From a virus: 57,160 nt of DNA. The position numbers and the translations under genes are program-made. This document shows, piece by piece, positions 16,845 to 26,175 of the stretch. The notes beneath the pieces were generated by a model. That model had not been told where the DNA came from, ran no database searches, and saw only the letters and a list, made by a program, of their open reading frames with translations. The first letter of the stretch is position 1, and every line of letters begins with the position of its first letter. Location of the stretch: positions 1 through 57,160 of the IMG/VR virus record IMGVR_UViG_3300022843_000014; one strand, 5' to 3'.

Positions 16845-18875
16845 ATGGCAGAAACATTAATATCTCCAGGTGTATTAACAAGAGAAAACGATTCATCCTT
16901 TATAGGTTCTAGACCTGTTACCTTTGGAGCAGCCGTGATAGGTCCTGCAGTTATGGGACCTGTTGGTATCCCGACAGGTGTATCTACTTTCTCTCAATAT
17001 GAAGCCATATTTGGAGGATCCGTAGAAAGTGGATCTCAGCAGTACACCTACTTAAATTCTATATCCGCAAGAAATTATTTTGCTCAAGGAGGACAATCTC
17101 TACTAGTAACACGTGTTGTTACTGGTTCTTTTTTGGAAGCTATTACTTCAGTTAGTAGTCTTTTGACAAATGGTGGTTTAAAAGCAGGAACAAACTCATT
17201 ACTAGGTTCAATAACTAACACACCCAATATTACAGGTAGTGAAGGAGGAACAACATCAGATGTAGTAATTGTAGGTGATAATGGTTCAGAAGCATTAGCT
17301 ACAGTTGTAATTGCTCCACAACTAGCATCAGCAACAACTTCAATAGTTACTAGTGTAACAATTACTACTCCAGGAACAGGATATGAAGTAGGAGATATTG
17401 TAGTAATGGAATCATCATCATTAGGAGCTAATGTAGGTGGTGGTACTAATGTGCAATACACCCTAACAACTAATGATTTAGCTTACACCCCTTCATTTAG
17501 TATTAAAACAATATCGGAGGGTGTAATAATGAATAATGAACAAGGAGCAGATTCTGCAAATGGAACACTAGATAGTGGTTCTGCTAATAATCTTAGATTA
17601 GAGATCTCATCCGTAAACACTTCTTCAGGTCAGTTTTCACTATTAGTAAGAAGAGGAAATGATACAAATACACAGAAAGCTATATTGGAAACATATAGTA
17701 ATCTATCATTAGACCCTAATGCACCTAATTATATTTCAAAAGCAATTGGTGATACTTATTCTACAATAGAGCAAGATGGTACCGACTTTTTCGTAAGAAC
17801 AAATGGTAACTACCCACAAAGAAGCTCTTATATTTTTGTATCAGAGGTAAATTTACCAACTCCTTCTTATTTTGATAATAATGGAGCTGCAAAATCAGAA
17901 TTTACTTCTAGTTTACCATTCGTTCAATCAGGATCATTTAGTGGTGCTGTGGGTGTTAATTTTATGAATGGTAGTGTAGCTAAATTTAATGAAAATATAA
18001 CAGAAGACAACGTACAAGGTATTTCGCCTAATGACTACACACAGTCAATCAATTTATTAAGTAATTCAGATGATTATCAGTTTAATGTAATAACAGCACC
18101 TGGACTAAATTCACAATTACACCCTTCACAGACAACACGTTTAGTAACATTAGCCCAAGGTAGAACGGATTGTATAGCAGTAATTGATGTCGCGGGTTAT
18201 AACGCGTCAATCAACACAGTTACAACAGCTGCTAGTGCATTTGATAGCTCATATGCCGCTACTTACTGGCCGTGGTTACAAACGTTAGATGCACAGACAG
18301 GACAAATAGTATGGGCTCCAGCCTCTACATATATTCCTGCAGTTTACGCATTTACAGATGCGTCATCAGATCCATGGTTCGCACCCGCAGGTTTACTTAG
18401 AGGGGCTTTAGGAAGTGTAATAAGAGCAGAAAGAAGATTAACATCAGGTAATAGAGATACTTTATACGGTGCTAATGTTAATCCAATTGCAACATTCCCA
18501 GGAAGTGGAGTTGTAGTATTTGGCCAAAAAACACTACAGAAAAGAGATAGTGCATTAGACCGAGTAAATGTTCGTAGGTTATTAATATCACTTAAAGGAT
18601 TTATCACACAAGTATCAGATAACCTAGTATTTGAACAAAATACAAATGCCACAAGAAACAACTTCTTAGCAAATGTAAACCCCTACTTAGAATCGGTACA
18701 ACAAAGACAAGGATTATATGCTTTTAAAGTGGTAATGGATTCTACAAATAATTCACCGGATGTAATTGATAGAAATGAGTTAGTAGGTCAAATTTATCTA
18801 CAACCAACAAAAACAGCTGAATTTATTATACTAGATTTTAATGTTTTACCAACAGGGGTCCTTTTTCCTTCATAA
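16845..18875 (+). CDS. 18: Contractile tail sheath protein (gp18-like)
   Basis: A 676-residue sheath subunit, close to T4 gp18 (659). It polymerises around the tail tube and contracts to drive infection. The N-terminus LISPGVLTRENDSSFIG and the C-terminal domain with PVRLLISLKGFI-like text (NVRRLLISLKGFITQVSDNL), VNPYLESVQQRQGLYAFKVV and FIILDFNVLPTG are family signatures. The middle third is repetitive and Thr/Ser-rich, as in surface-exposed sheath insertions. It is followed by an inserted endonuclease gene, then the tube gene. Confidence 0.93.
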   Translation: MAETLISPGVLTRENDSSFIGSRPVTFGAAVIGPAVMGPVGIPTGVSTFSQYEAIFGGSVESGSQQYTYLNSISARNYFAQGGQSLLVTRVVTGSFLEAITSVSSLLTNGGLKAGTNSLLGSITNTPNITGSEGGTTSDVVIVGDNGSEALATVVIAPQLASATTSIVTSVTITTPGTGYEVGDIVVMESSSLGANVGGGTNVQYTLTTNDLAYTPSFSIKTISEGVIMNNEQGADSANGTLDSGSANNLRLEISSVNTSSGQFSLLVRRGNDTNTQKAILETYSNLSLDPNAPNYISKAIGDTYSTIEQDGTDFFVRTNGNYPQRSSYIFVSEVNLPTPSYFDNNGAAKSEFTSSLPFVQSGSFSGAVGVNFMNGSVAKFNENITEDNVQGISPNDYTQSINLLSNSDDYQFNVITAPGLNSQLHPSQTTRLVTLAQGRTDCIAVIDVAGYNASINTVTTAASAFDSSYAATYWPWLQTLDAQTGQIVWAPASTYIPAVYAFTDASSDPWFAPAGLLRGALGSVIRAERRLTSGNRDTLYGANVNPIATFPGSGVVVFGQKTLQKRDSALDRVNVRRLLISLKGFITQVSDNLVFEQNTNATRNNFLANVNPYLESVQQRQGLYAFKVVMDSTNNSPDVIDRNELVGQIYLQPTKTAEFIILDFNVLPTGVLFPS

Positions 18876-18900
18876 TATCTTTTAGTAGAATATTAATATT

Positions 18901-18941
18901 AATATCCTTTTACATATATATAACAAATGTAAAAGGATATT
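18901..18941 (+). promoter_or_regulatory. 15-bp hairpin enclosing a late promoter, ahead of the GIY-YIG gene
   Basis: Bases 18901-18915 and 18927-18941 form a perfect 15-bp inverted repeat (AATATCCTTTTACAT with its complement). The late-type motif TATATATAA (18915-18923) sits almost wholly in the loop, and the start codon follows at 18945. Read-through RNA from the sheath gene would fold and block the start, and could also terminate; RNA started at this promoter would lack the 5' arm. This matches the known I-TevI control scheme of T4. Confidence 0.7.
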
Positions 18942-18944
18942 TCT

Positions 18945-19643
18945 ATGATTGTATATTTAACAAAAAATCTTATTAACGGTAAAAAGTATATAGGTAAGGA
19001 TTCACATAATAACCCCAACTATTTAGGGAGTGGTACCCTCTTATTGGAAGATATTAAAAAATATGGTAGGGAAAATTTTCAAAAAGAAATTTTAGAAGTA
19101 TGTTACTCTGATGAAGAATTAACATATCAAGAGTCATATTGGATTACACATTTCAATGCCACAAAATCGGATTCTTTTTATAATTTAGTGGATTTTAGTG
19201 GGGGGTGGAATATTCATAAGTTGGGTAAGAAAAAATATGATTTCATATGTAATAAAATTTCAATTTCTACCATAGGTATCCCAAAACCCTGGCTCAAAAT
19301 AGATAATAATAGAAAAGACAAACTACGTAAAGCTAATAAGGGTAAACCAAAACCTAAGGGGTTTGGGGAAAAAATTAGTAAAATGAAAAAAGGCAAAAAA
19401 TTACCCCCTTCCCATTGTAAATCCATATCTCAAGGAAAATTAGGTAAAAAACAACCTCAATCCTTTCTAGATAAAAAATATAAACCCATACAACAATTAG
19501 ACAAAGACAATAATGTAATACGTGAGTTTAAAAGCATAGAAGACGCTTCCACATATAGTTTAAACTTTAAAAGGAGTAACATTAGTTGTTGTTTAACGGG
19601 TGTTTCAAAAACGGCCTATGGTTTTAAATGGGTTTATAAATAG
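18945..19643 (+). CDS. GIY-YIG endonuclease, probably homing (Seg-like)
   Basis: A 232-residue nuclease. The N-terminal GIY-YIG domain is recognisable as MIVYLTKNLINGKKYIGKD, with VYL in place of GIY, a conserved GSG (LGSGTLL), and the catalytic Glu probably in YQESYWI near residue 66. The middle has basic NUMOD3-like repeats (GKPKPKGFGEKISKMKKGKK) and the C-terminus a NUMOD1-like DNA-binding helix (FKSIEDASTYS to GFKWVYK). It lies between sheath and tube genes, which are normally adjacent, so it is an insertion. Control by the hairpin just upstream is likely. Confidence 0.85.
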   Translation: MIVYLTKNLINGKKYIGKDSHNNPNYLGSGTLLLEDIKKYGRENFQKEILEVCYSDEELTYQESYWITHFNATKSDSFYNLVDFSGGWNIHKLGKKKYDFICNKISISTIGIPKPWLKIDNNRKDKLRKANKGKPKPKGFGEKISKMKKGKKLPPSHCKSISQGKLGKKQPQSFLDKKYKPIQQLDKDNNVIREFKSIEDASTYSLNFKRSNISCCLTGVSKTAYGFKWVYK

Positions 19644-19668
19644 GAGGCAATCTACCCTCCTCCTATCA

Positions 19669-19677
19669 TATGTATAA
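19669..19677 (+). promoter_or_regulatory. Late-type promoter motif
   Basis: TATGTATAA follows a GGAGG/CCTCC inverted repeat after the endonuclease gene. A second, better placed motif follows at 19701. Confidence 0.35.
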
Positions 19678-19700
19678 TCGATAAAAACAATAACTTAGAA

Positions 19701-19709
19701 TATTTATAA
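19701..19709 (+). promoter_or_regulatory. Late-type promoter motif
   Basis: TATTTATAA followed by CAAAA lies 24 bases before the tube gene start. Confidence 0.5.
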
Positions 19710-19724
19710 CAAAAATATATAACA

Positions 19725-20213
19725 ATGGCAGTATTAGACCCGAACGAAATATTTTACACAGCATTCGAACCAAAACAAAAGAATAGGTTTATACTGTATG
19801 TAGATGGAATCCCTTCATACCAAATTAAAGGTATGGGCGCAGTTTCATTAACCCAAGGTACAGTTCAATTGAACCATATCAACGTTGCAAGATACGTAAA
19901 AGGTAAAACACTTTGGAATACAATTTCAATGACGTTATTTGACCCTATTACTCCAAGTGGTGCACAAGCATGTATGGAATGGGTTAGATTACACCACGAA
20001 TCAGTAACAGGTAGAGATGGTTATAGTGATTTCTATAAAAAAGATTTAACTATGAACGTATTAGGACCTGTAGGTGATATCGTTTCAGAATGGATTATCA
20101 AAGGAGCTATGATTACTGAAGCAAACTTCGGAGATTACAGTTGGGATGATGAAAGTGCTGCTGTGGAAATATCACTAACCGTACAACCTGATTATTGCAT
20201 TTTGAACTTCTAG
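19725..20213 (+). CDS. 19: Tail tube protein (gp19-like)
   Basis: A 162-residue tube subunit, the same length class as T4 gp19 (163). It stacks in rings to form the inner tube. Segments such as KQKNRFILYVDGIPSYQIKG, HINVARYVKGKTLWNTISM and the C-terminal VEISLTVQPDYCIL are typical of the family. It has its own late-type promoter and a terminator, so it is probably made as a separate abundant message. Confidence 0.93.
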   Translation: MAVLDPNEIFYTAFEPKQKNRFILYVDGIPSYQIKGMGAVSLTQGTVQLNHINVARYVKGKTLWNTISMTLFDPITPSGAQACMEWVRLHHESVTGRDGYSDFYKKDLTMNVLGPVGDIVSEWIIKGAMITEANFGDYSWDDESAAVEISLTVQPDYCILNF

Positions 20214-20241
20214 GAAAACAATTAAATAATTTATCAAAACT

Positions 20242-20265
20242 GCTTGGCTTCGTGTCAAGCTTTTT
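20242..20265 (+). terminator. Rho-independent terminator after the tube gene
   Basis: GCTTGGC (20242-20248) pairs with GTCAAGC (20254-20260), with one G-T pair and a TTCGT loop, then TTTTT. Confidence 0.8.
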
Positions 20266-20275
20266 GTATTTTATA

Positions 20276-20284
20276 TATGTATAA
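20276..20284 (+). promoter_or_regulatory. Late-type promoter motif
   Basis: TATGTATAA followed by ACAAAA lies just after the tube terminator, 41 bases before the start at 20317. Confidence 0.5.
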
Positions 20285-20316
20285 ACAAAATAACGTTTTA
20301 ATTAAATAAAGATTAT

Positions 20317-21042
20317 ATGAGTGATTACAAATTCCCCACAGAAGAAATTGAATTACCATCTAAAGGATTGATTTATCCTAAAGATAACCCTCTATCCAGT
20401 GGTAAGATAGAAATTAAATATATGACAGCTAAGGAAGAAGACATTTTATCAAATCAAGCCTATATTAAAAAAGGTAATGTTTTAGATAAATTATTAGCTT
20501 CTGTCATTATATCCAAAATAGAAATAAAAGATTTAGTAGTTGGAGATAAAAATGCTGTTTTAATTGCTACCCGTATTTTAGGATACGGTAAAAATTATAA
20601 AGTAGTAATTAAAGGTGAAGAACAAATTATTGACTTATCGATTCTTGAAAATAAACCGTTTAATGAAAAAGACATTACCCCAGGCAAAAATGAGTTCAAC
20701 TTTACCCTACCTAGTACAGGAGTAGATATTACTTATAAAATCTTAACGGGGCATGACGAAGTTAAAATAGATAACGAAGTATCTGGTCTTAAAAGATTAT
20801 ATAAAGATGCCTCACCTGAATTATCTACCCGTTTAAAATACATAATAACATCAGTTGGAGGTGAAACCGGTACCAAAGAAATTAGAGAATATGTTGATAA
20901 TTATTTATTAGCAATGGATTCACGTTCTCTTAGAGAGCATATTAAAGCTACTCAACCCGATGTTAATTTAAATTATATTCTGGATAATGGAGAGGAGGTA
21001 AGTATTCCTATTGGAATTAACTTTTTTTGGCCTGACATCTAG
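20317..21042 (+). CDS. 26: Tail assembly chaperone/baseplate hub assembly protein (gp26-like)
   Basis: A 241-residue protein resembling the T4_baseplate family that contains T4 gp26: IELPSKGLIYPKDNPLSSGK at residues 10-29 and IKYMTAKEEDILSNQAYIKK at about 33-52. It ends EVSIPIGINFFWPDI. It stands two reading frames before the tape measure gene, the place of the frameshifted chaperones (gpG/gpGT) of other tailed phages. Just before its stop codon is a run of seven T residues, where a +1 or -2 shift would enter the next frame. Confidence 0.75.
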   Translation: MSDYKFPTEEIELPSKGLIYPKDNPLSSGKIEIKYMTAKEEDILSNQAYIKKGNVLDKLLASVIISKIEIKDLVVGDKNAVLIATRILGYGKNYKVVIKGEEQIIDLSILENKPFNEKDITPGKNEFNFTLPSTGVDITYKILTGHDEVKIDNEVSGLKRLYKDASPELSTRLKYIITSVGGETGTKEIREYVDNYLLAMDSRSLREHIKATQPDVNLNYILDNGEEVSIPIGINFFWPDI

Positions 21043-21328
21043 TAACACCTCACAAGTAAGAATAAACCTATTCTCACAGATCCACCAAATACTATTTTAT
21101 GGTAAGGGGGGTTATGATTACACCACTATATATAATATGCCTATTTGGTTGCGTAAATTCACTTATAATGAAATAAAATTATTTTATGATGAAGAGAATA
21201 AACCTAACGAACCATCATCTAGGGATAGTAAAGGAACTAAAAATCTAATAACCCCCGATGGTAAGATAAACACACCATCTTTTGCCGAAGCGAGTAAGGC
21301 ATATAAAGGTCAAACAAACTATAAGTAA
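21011..21328 (+). CDS. Frameshift extension of the tail chaperone (or separate gene with TTG start)
   Basis: An open frame in the +1 register relative to the previous gene, overlapping it by 32 bases. It has no ATG before the conserved-looking part: the first ATG is at 21137, inside the segment GGYDYTTIYNMPIWLRKFTYNEIKL. The frame is closed upstream by TAA at 20999, so translation must enter between 21002 and the stop at 21040, either at TTG 21011 or by slippage on CTTTTTTTGG (21021-21030). The product would be a chaperone with a C-terminal extension, as in gpGT. Which mode is used is inference. Confidence 0.65.
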   Translation: MELTFFGLTSSNTSQVRINLFSQIHQILFYGKGGYDYTTIYNMPIWLRKFTYNEIKLFYDEENKPNEPSSRDSKGTKNLITPDGKINTPSFAEASKAYKGQTNYK

Positions 21329-21331
21329 TAA

Positions 21332-21340
21332 TATTTATAA
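21332..21340 (+). promoter_or_regulatory. Late-type promoter motif
   Basis: TATTTATAA followed by TAAAA lies 21 bases before the tape measure start. Confidence 0.5.
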
Positions 21341-21352
21341 TAAAAAATATTC

Positions 21353-23758
21353 ATGGCCACTCAACAGGAAATTGATAAAGCTCAAGAGCTTTTAAGGATT
21401 GAAGCCGAAAGGTTAAGAATTAAATCTAAACTAAATGAACTAGATGCCGATGCGGTTAGTCTTTCATCTGCTTTGGTTGACTCTGTTAAGGAAATGCAAG
21501 GCTCTATTTCAAAAAGAACTACTTTTGATCAAAGCTTACTTAAGATTAATAAACAGATTACAAATGAAATTTTAGGTCAAAAAAGTGGTTTAAGTGATAT
21601 AGGTGGTATACAAAAGCAAATAACCAGAAATGTAAATTTAATAAATCAAGCACAAAAAGTAACAAATGCCTTAATCACATCAATATCAGGTCCAGAATTA
21701 AATACACTTAATCAGGCAAAATCACAAGTACAAATACTAAGTGAACAAAAATTAATACAAGAAACTTTACTAAAAAATGCTGAAAAAGGGATACAAATTT
21801 CTAATGAAGCATATGACAACTCAATTGCAGCCCAAATAGCGGCAGAACTTGCACTAGAAATGGAAACCGCAAAACTAGGACCTTTAGGAAGACAAGCACT
21901 TTTCACAGCTCAAAACACCTCAGAATTAGAACGTCAAAATCAACTACGAAATGATGAAATAACCTTTATAAATACTATAAATGATAGTTTAGGGATTACA
22001 GGATCTTTACTAAAAGGGGCTGAAGGATTTTTAGGCAAGATAGGTTTAGGTGCCTTATCCTCAAGTTTAGGGTTTGATAAAATTAATGCAGATCTTAGAG
22101 AGTTTACAGAGAAGTTAGAAACAACAGAACCATCATTATCTGCTGCTGAAAAAAAGCAAAGAGTAATGAACCAGGGCTTTAAGCTTATGGGAGCATCTGT
22201 AAAAGACCTATTAACAGACCCTATAGCTATCCTATCATTATCCATAAAAGGTATATCAGTAATCGTGGGTAAAATAGCTGATGGGTTTAATAGAAGTCAG
22301 GTAACCACTGGAGATATAGCTAAAAATTTAAGTATTAGTAATGGTGAAGCTATGGGTATTACTCAAGGTATGATGGACGCTTCATTTGGTTCTGATAAAC
22401 TTTTTGTATCTAGTAAGGGTTTAGGTGAAACCTTAGTAGCTATAAATTCATCATTAGGGACATCCGTTGTTCTCTCAAATGAACAACTAGAAACCTTTAC
22501 TAAGTTAAGAGCAACAGCGGGATTGACTAATGATGAATTGATGGGAGTACAAAAGCTATCTTTGGCCAATGGTGAATCCTTTGATGATAATGCCAACAGT
22601 TTACTAAATCAGGTAAATGCTTTAAACGAATCTAGTGGTTTATATATTAACAATAAAGAAGTACTGAAAGAAGTAGGCAAACTTTCAGCGGCAACAACAC
22701 TTTCTCTGGGTAAAAATCCTAAGGCCCTAGCCGAAGCGGTTACAGTTGCAAAATCTTTAGGAATGGAAATGAGTAAGGTTGATGCAATAGCAGGTAGCTT
22801 GTTAGATTTTGAATCCTCTATTGAAAACGAGTTACAAGCTGAATTATTATTAAATAAGGATATTAATTTAGAAAAAGCAAGACAAGCAGCCTTAAACAAT
22901 GACTTTGCTACGGTAGCCCGGGAAATAGCAAACCAAGCAGGAAACTCAGCTGAATTCACTGCTATGAACAGAATTCAACAAGAATCTTTAGCCAAAGCTG
23001 TTGGTATGTCTCGTGATGATTTAGCAGAAACTTTATTTATGCAAGAAGCTATAGCAGGAGCTAGTGGGGATGAAGCAGAAAGAAGAGAAAAAGTTTTAAA
23101 TGCTAGAATAAAAGAAGTAGGTTTAGCACAAGCCCAAAAAGAAGCAGCAGATGGTGGTTTAAAAGCTATGTTAGATCAAGCAACAGCCTCCGAAAAGATG
23201 GAAGCTTCAATGGGTAAAATTAATGAATTATTTACGGCCACTGGTGCTATGTTTGCTCCCATTGTAGATATGTTTGCTAATGTTGCGGGTTTTATTATGT
23301 CATCTAAAGAAGGAATGACTGCTTTTGCTGGAATTCTAACAGGTGTTATAGCTTTTCTTAGTATTATGGCAGTAAAGGCAGCATCCGTAGCTGTTGCTTC
23401 TATTTTTACGGGTTCAATGGCTTTAGGGCCCATAGGTATCCCCTTAGCTATTGCGGGTGTAGCAGCATTAGTAGGAGGAATAGCAGCAGCATCATCAATT
23501 GGTGACATAAACTCACCAGCAGACGGAAAAACACAAATATCTACCAAAGAGGGTGGTTTATTTGAATTATCTAAAAATGATGATATAGTAGCATTCCCAG
23601 GAGCCTCTAAAATGGCTGCTAATACACCTAGTGGGGGTGCTACTACAGTAGTACAAGCACCTGAAAATAAAGAGACAAATTCCCTTTTAGCTCAACTGGT
23701 AATGCAAAACAAAAAACAACCTCAATTATCTGCAGTTGGGTTATACGAAGTACAATAA
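21353..23758 (+). CDS. Tail tape measure protein
   Basis: An 801-residue, largely helical protein with coiled coils in the first 300 residues and a hydrophobic stretch near residues 650-720 (FAGILTGVIAFLSIMAVKAA and GPIGIPLAIAGVAALVGGIA), the usual plan of tape measure proteins, which set tail length and sit inside the tube. It follows the chaperone genes, as expected. T4 gp29 (590 residues) fills this role. I do not assign the symbol because similarity to gp29 itself is not visible. The C-terminal region is low in complexity and ends QLSAVGLYEVQ. Confidence 0.8.
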   Translation: MATQQEIDKAQELLRIEAERLRIKSKLNELDADAVSLSSALVDSVKEMQGSISKRTTFDQSLLKINKQITNEILGQKSGLSDIGGIQKQITRNVNLINQAQKVTNALITSISGPELNTLNQAKSQVQILSEQKLIQETLLKNAEKGIQISNEAYDNSIAAQIAAELALEMETAKLGPLGRQALFTAQNTSELERQNQLRNDEITFINTINDSLGITGSLLKGAEGFLGKIGLGALSSSLGFDKINADLREFTEKLETTEPSLSAAEKKQRVMNQGFKLMGASVKDLLTDPIAILSLSIKGISVIVGKIADGFNRSQVTTGDIAKNLSISNGEAMGITQGMMDASFGSDKLFVSSKGLGETLVAINSSLGTSVVLSNEQLETFTKLRATAGLTNDELMGVQKLSLANGESFDDNANSLLNQVNALNESSGLYINNKEVLKEVGKLSAATTLSLGKNPKALAEAVTVAKSLGMEMSKVDAIAGSLLDFESSIENELQAELLLNKDINLEKARQAALNNDFATVAREIANQAGNSAEFTAMNRIQQESLAKAVGMSRDDLAETLFMQEAIAGASGDEAERREKVLNARIKEVGLAQAQKEAADGGLKAMLDQATASEKMEASMGKINELFTATGAMFAPIVDMFANVAGFIMSSKEGMTAFAGILTGVIAFLSIMAVKAASVAVASIFTGSMALGPIGIPLAIAGVAALVGGIAAASSIGDINSPADGKTQISTKEGGLFELSKNDDIVAFPGASKMAANTPSGGATTVVQAPENKETNSLLAQLVMQNKKQPQLSAVGLYEVQ

Positions 23759-23763
23759 TTTAA

Positions 23764-23772
23764 TATTTATAA
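23764..23772 (+). promoter_or_regulatory. Late-type promoter motif
   Basis: TATTTATAA followed by TAAAAAC lies 22 bases before the start at 23786. Confidence 0.5.
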
Positions 23773-23785
23773 TAAAAACATACTT

Positions 23786-24013
23786 ATGAGCTTATTAAAC
23801 AAATTATTATCGGGTCAAGCAGTATCAACAAGTTTGAATGGTACAACCCCACCTCGACCAAATTTTCAACAGTCTACTTTACATAAAGAGTATTCTACTA
23901 TTGGTAATCCATCATCTACTTCTGTAAGACCACTAAATGGAGTTTTACCACAACCTTCAAATTTAGAAGGTCCGGCAACACCACCAAGATATTTAAATAA
24001 TCTTCCACGCTAA
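23786..24013 (+). CDS. Small proline- and serine-rich tail-region protein
   Basis: A 75-residue protein of low complexity, rich in Pro, Ser, Thr and Asn (for example NGTTPPRPNFQQSTLHKEYS), without signal or membrane segments. It is probably extended. It lies between the tape measure and a large baseplate protein, with its own late-type promoter, and ends 9 bases before the next gene. The function is unknown; a minor virion component is plausible. Confidence 0.5.
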   Translation: MSLLNKLLSGQAVSTSLNGTTPPRPNFQQSTLHKEYSTIGNPSSTSVRPLNGVLPQPSNLEGPATPPRYLNNLPR

Positions 24014-24022
24014 CATTAAAAC

Positions 24023-26170
24023 ATGGGTTTAGTTAATATGACAACCAACCTTAAATCATTAAGGTATGGTAAAGACACACTTGGAGGAGGTAATAGCAAC
24101 CAACCTTATATAAAAAGCAACATCCCAGATAACATTTCTGATGTAGGAAGAACGGGGGGTCCGGATTTTTTATTAAGAGGAGGTACACTATTACCTAAAA
24201 TAACAGCAAACGACGTTTCGAGGATGACTCAAATGTTTTTTGATTTTAAATCTCCTAGAGGTCCTTTATTTATTGCAAAACAAAACATATTATCTTTAAC
24301 CAATGTTAATTCAAGTGCGGGTTATGAACCTTTTCAAACAACAACAAACCCTGGATTTTTTGGTGCCATAGGTTCATTTATAAGAAATAATATCTCCATA
24401 AACCAAGGAATATATACTCCTTTATCTACAATAGGTCAAGCAGCGGGTAACGCATTGGGGGTACATCTAAACAAGCAAGGTCTAAATCCTCTTATTAAAA
24501 CATCACCCAGCTCTCCTAACGGTAATTCTCCTTTAGGTTTACCCACTTATTTAAATACTATTTTTACTGGTGGTACTGAGGGTAATAAAAGTAGACTTGA
24601 ACCTCTGTTAGACAAAATCAACAATACAAAAGGAGATAATGTATTATACACATATAGCGGTGGACCTGGTGCAATTTTAGGAGTTGGACGAACTAACATT
24701 GTAATGTTAGGAGACCAAAGAACAGGTGTAAATAACAACACAAACAACACAGAACTACAATATACATATCGCTCTAATTCTCCCATAAATCTTAATACTT
24801 TAGTTAGTGGTATTACTACTACTAACCTTCAAGTACTCTCCCAAAACATTAAAATAAATAGTGGGGAAATAAAATATAATAGTAGTATATATACTCCTGG
24901 TCTAAACAAAACCAAAAACATATCGGACATCCAATCTACCTATGGTGCGTCCACAATGTACTTTTCTACCTTATTACCTACAAGTCAAGCACGTTATATA
25001 GGAGCAAATAACATATTTAATAATGATGGTGTTACCCCTATATTTCCTAGTGTATATCAACCTGGAACATTATTAAAATCAAACAATAGTAAATTAACAA
25101 GTGGTGTAGGAAATATCCTCCTACCACAGGTATTTACTCAAGAACAAGTTAATGAAGCAATACCCTTTAGTAAAAACCAAGACCCAACCAGAGAGGGTGG
25201 AGGAGGTTTTAGTAAATTATTATTCCCTACTGGCTCAGAACAAATACCTAACTCATTATCATATTTAAATAAAAATATAGAGTCACGAGTAAACTTAGGA
25301 GATCCTGGTAGAAGAGGTAACCTAAAAAGTTACACTATTGGTAAAAGAGTAATAGGGGGGTCAAATTTAAGAGACACAGTAGAAGGCAACTCTGAATACA
25401 AACATGCACTAGATAAAATAAACGCCTACCCCTTATACCAGTCCGGGGGTGTAACGGGTGACAATGTTAAGAACGACTTAGTTAAATTTAGAATAGGTGT
25501 AATATCCAACACAGACCCTTCTAAGAAAACTTATATCCATTTTAGGGCATTTATAGATAGTTTCGGAGACAACTACTCAGCAGATTGGAAATCCCAATCT
25601 TACATGGGTAGGGGAGAAAAATTCTATAAATATGGGGGGTTTGACAGACAAGTAAGTATGGCTTGGACTGTAGCAGCCCAATCAAAGCAAGAGCTTATAC
25701 CAATGTATCAAAAACTAAATTACTTAGCATCTGTATGTGCTCCCGACTATTCAACAAACACGGGGTATATGCAAGGAAATCTTATTACATTAACTGTAGG
25801 AGGATATTTATATGAGCAAGTAGGAATTATGACTGGGATTAATTTTGATATCCCTCAAGAATCACCTTGGGAGGTAGGAATACCTGGTGGTAGTAATAAT
25901 ACCTCTATAGGGGGAGAAGGTAATGAAATATCTACTGACCCTTCTGTTAAAGAGATGCCTATGATTATTAAAGTATCAGGTTTTAATTTTATCCCCATTC
26001 ACAATTTCGTACCTAGAGTACAACAGAATAAATTTACCAAAGGTAAACCAATAGAAGCAGGTGGAACATTTGTTGGAGAATACGGAAAAGAACATTATAT
26101 TAACCTTGCCGCGGCAACAGGAAATAATTATGAAGGTGATAAACAAAATTTAAATTACATCCCTAAATAA
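24023..26170 (+). CDS. Baseplate/tail tube-associated structural protein
   Basis: A 715-residue protein. The first 450 residues are rich in Asn, Gly and Ser and look like extended beta structure. The C-terminal 250 contain a more conserved-looking domain: YIHFRAFIDSFGDNYSADWK, QSYMGRGEKFYKYGGFDRQV, ELIPMYQKLNYLASVCAPDY and GNLITLTVGGYLYEQVG. This arrangement recalls tube-related baseplate proteins such as T4 gp48 or gp54, and the position before the gp53-like gene agrees. I do not assign one of those symbols. It is probably part of the baseplate-tube junction. Confidence 0.6.
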   Translation: MGLVNMTTNLKSLRYGKDTLGGGNSNQPYIKSNIPDNISDVGRTGGPDFLLRGGTLLPKITANDVSRMTQMFFDFKSPRGPLFIAKQNILSLTNVNSSAGYEPFQTTTNPGFFGAIGSFIRNNISINQGIYTPLSTIGQAAGNALGVHLNKQGLNPLIKTSPSSPNGNSPLGLPTYLNTIFTGGTEGNKSRLEPLLDKINNTKGDNVLYTYSGGPGAILGVGRTNIVMLGDQRTGVNNNTNNTELQYTYRSNSPINLNTLVSGITTTNLQVLSQNIKINSGEIKYNSSIYTPGLNKTKNISDIQSTYGASTMYFSTLLPTSQARYIGANNIFNNDGVTPIFPSVYQPGTLLKSNNSKLTSGVGNILLPQVFTQEQVNEAIPFSKNQDPTREGGGGFSKLLFPTGSEQIPNSLSYLNKNIESRVNLGDPGRRGNLKSYTIGKRVIGGSNLRDTVEGNSEYKHALDKINAYPLYQSGGVTGDNVKNDLVKFRIGVISNTDPSKKTYIHFRAFIDSFGDNYSADWKSQSYMGRGEKFYKYGGFDRQVSMAWTVAAQSKQELIPMYQKLNYLASVCAPDYSTNTGYMQGNLITLTVGGYLYEQVGIMTGINFDIPQESPWEVGIPGGSNNTSIGGEGNEISTDPSVKEMPMIIKVSGFNFIPIHNFVPRVQQNKFTKGKPIEAGGTFVGEYGKEHYINLAAATGNNYEGDKQNLNYIPK

Positions 26171-26175
26171 TAAAA

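Noticed and set aside
1161-23772. T4 late promoters TATAAATA on the minus strand
   Set aside because: TATTTATA on the + strand is the reverse complement of that motif, but no minus-strand genes exist and the sites are spaced regularly before + strand starts.
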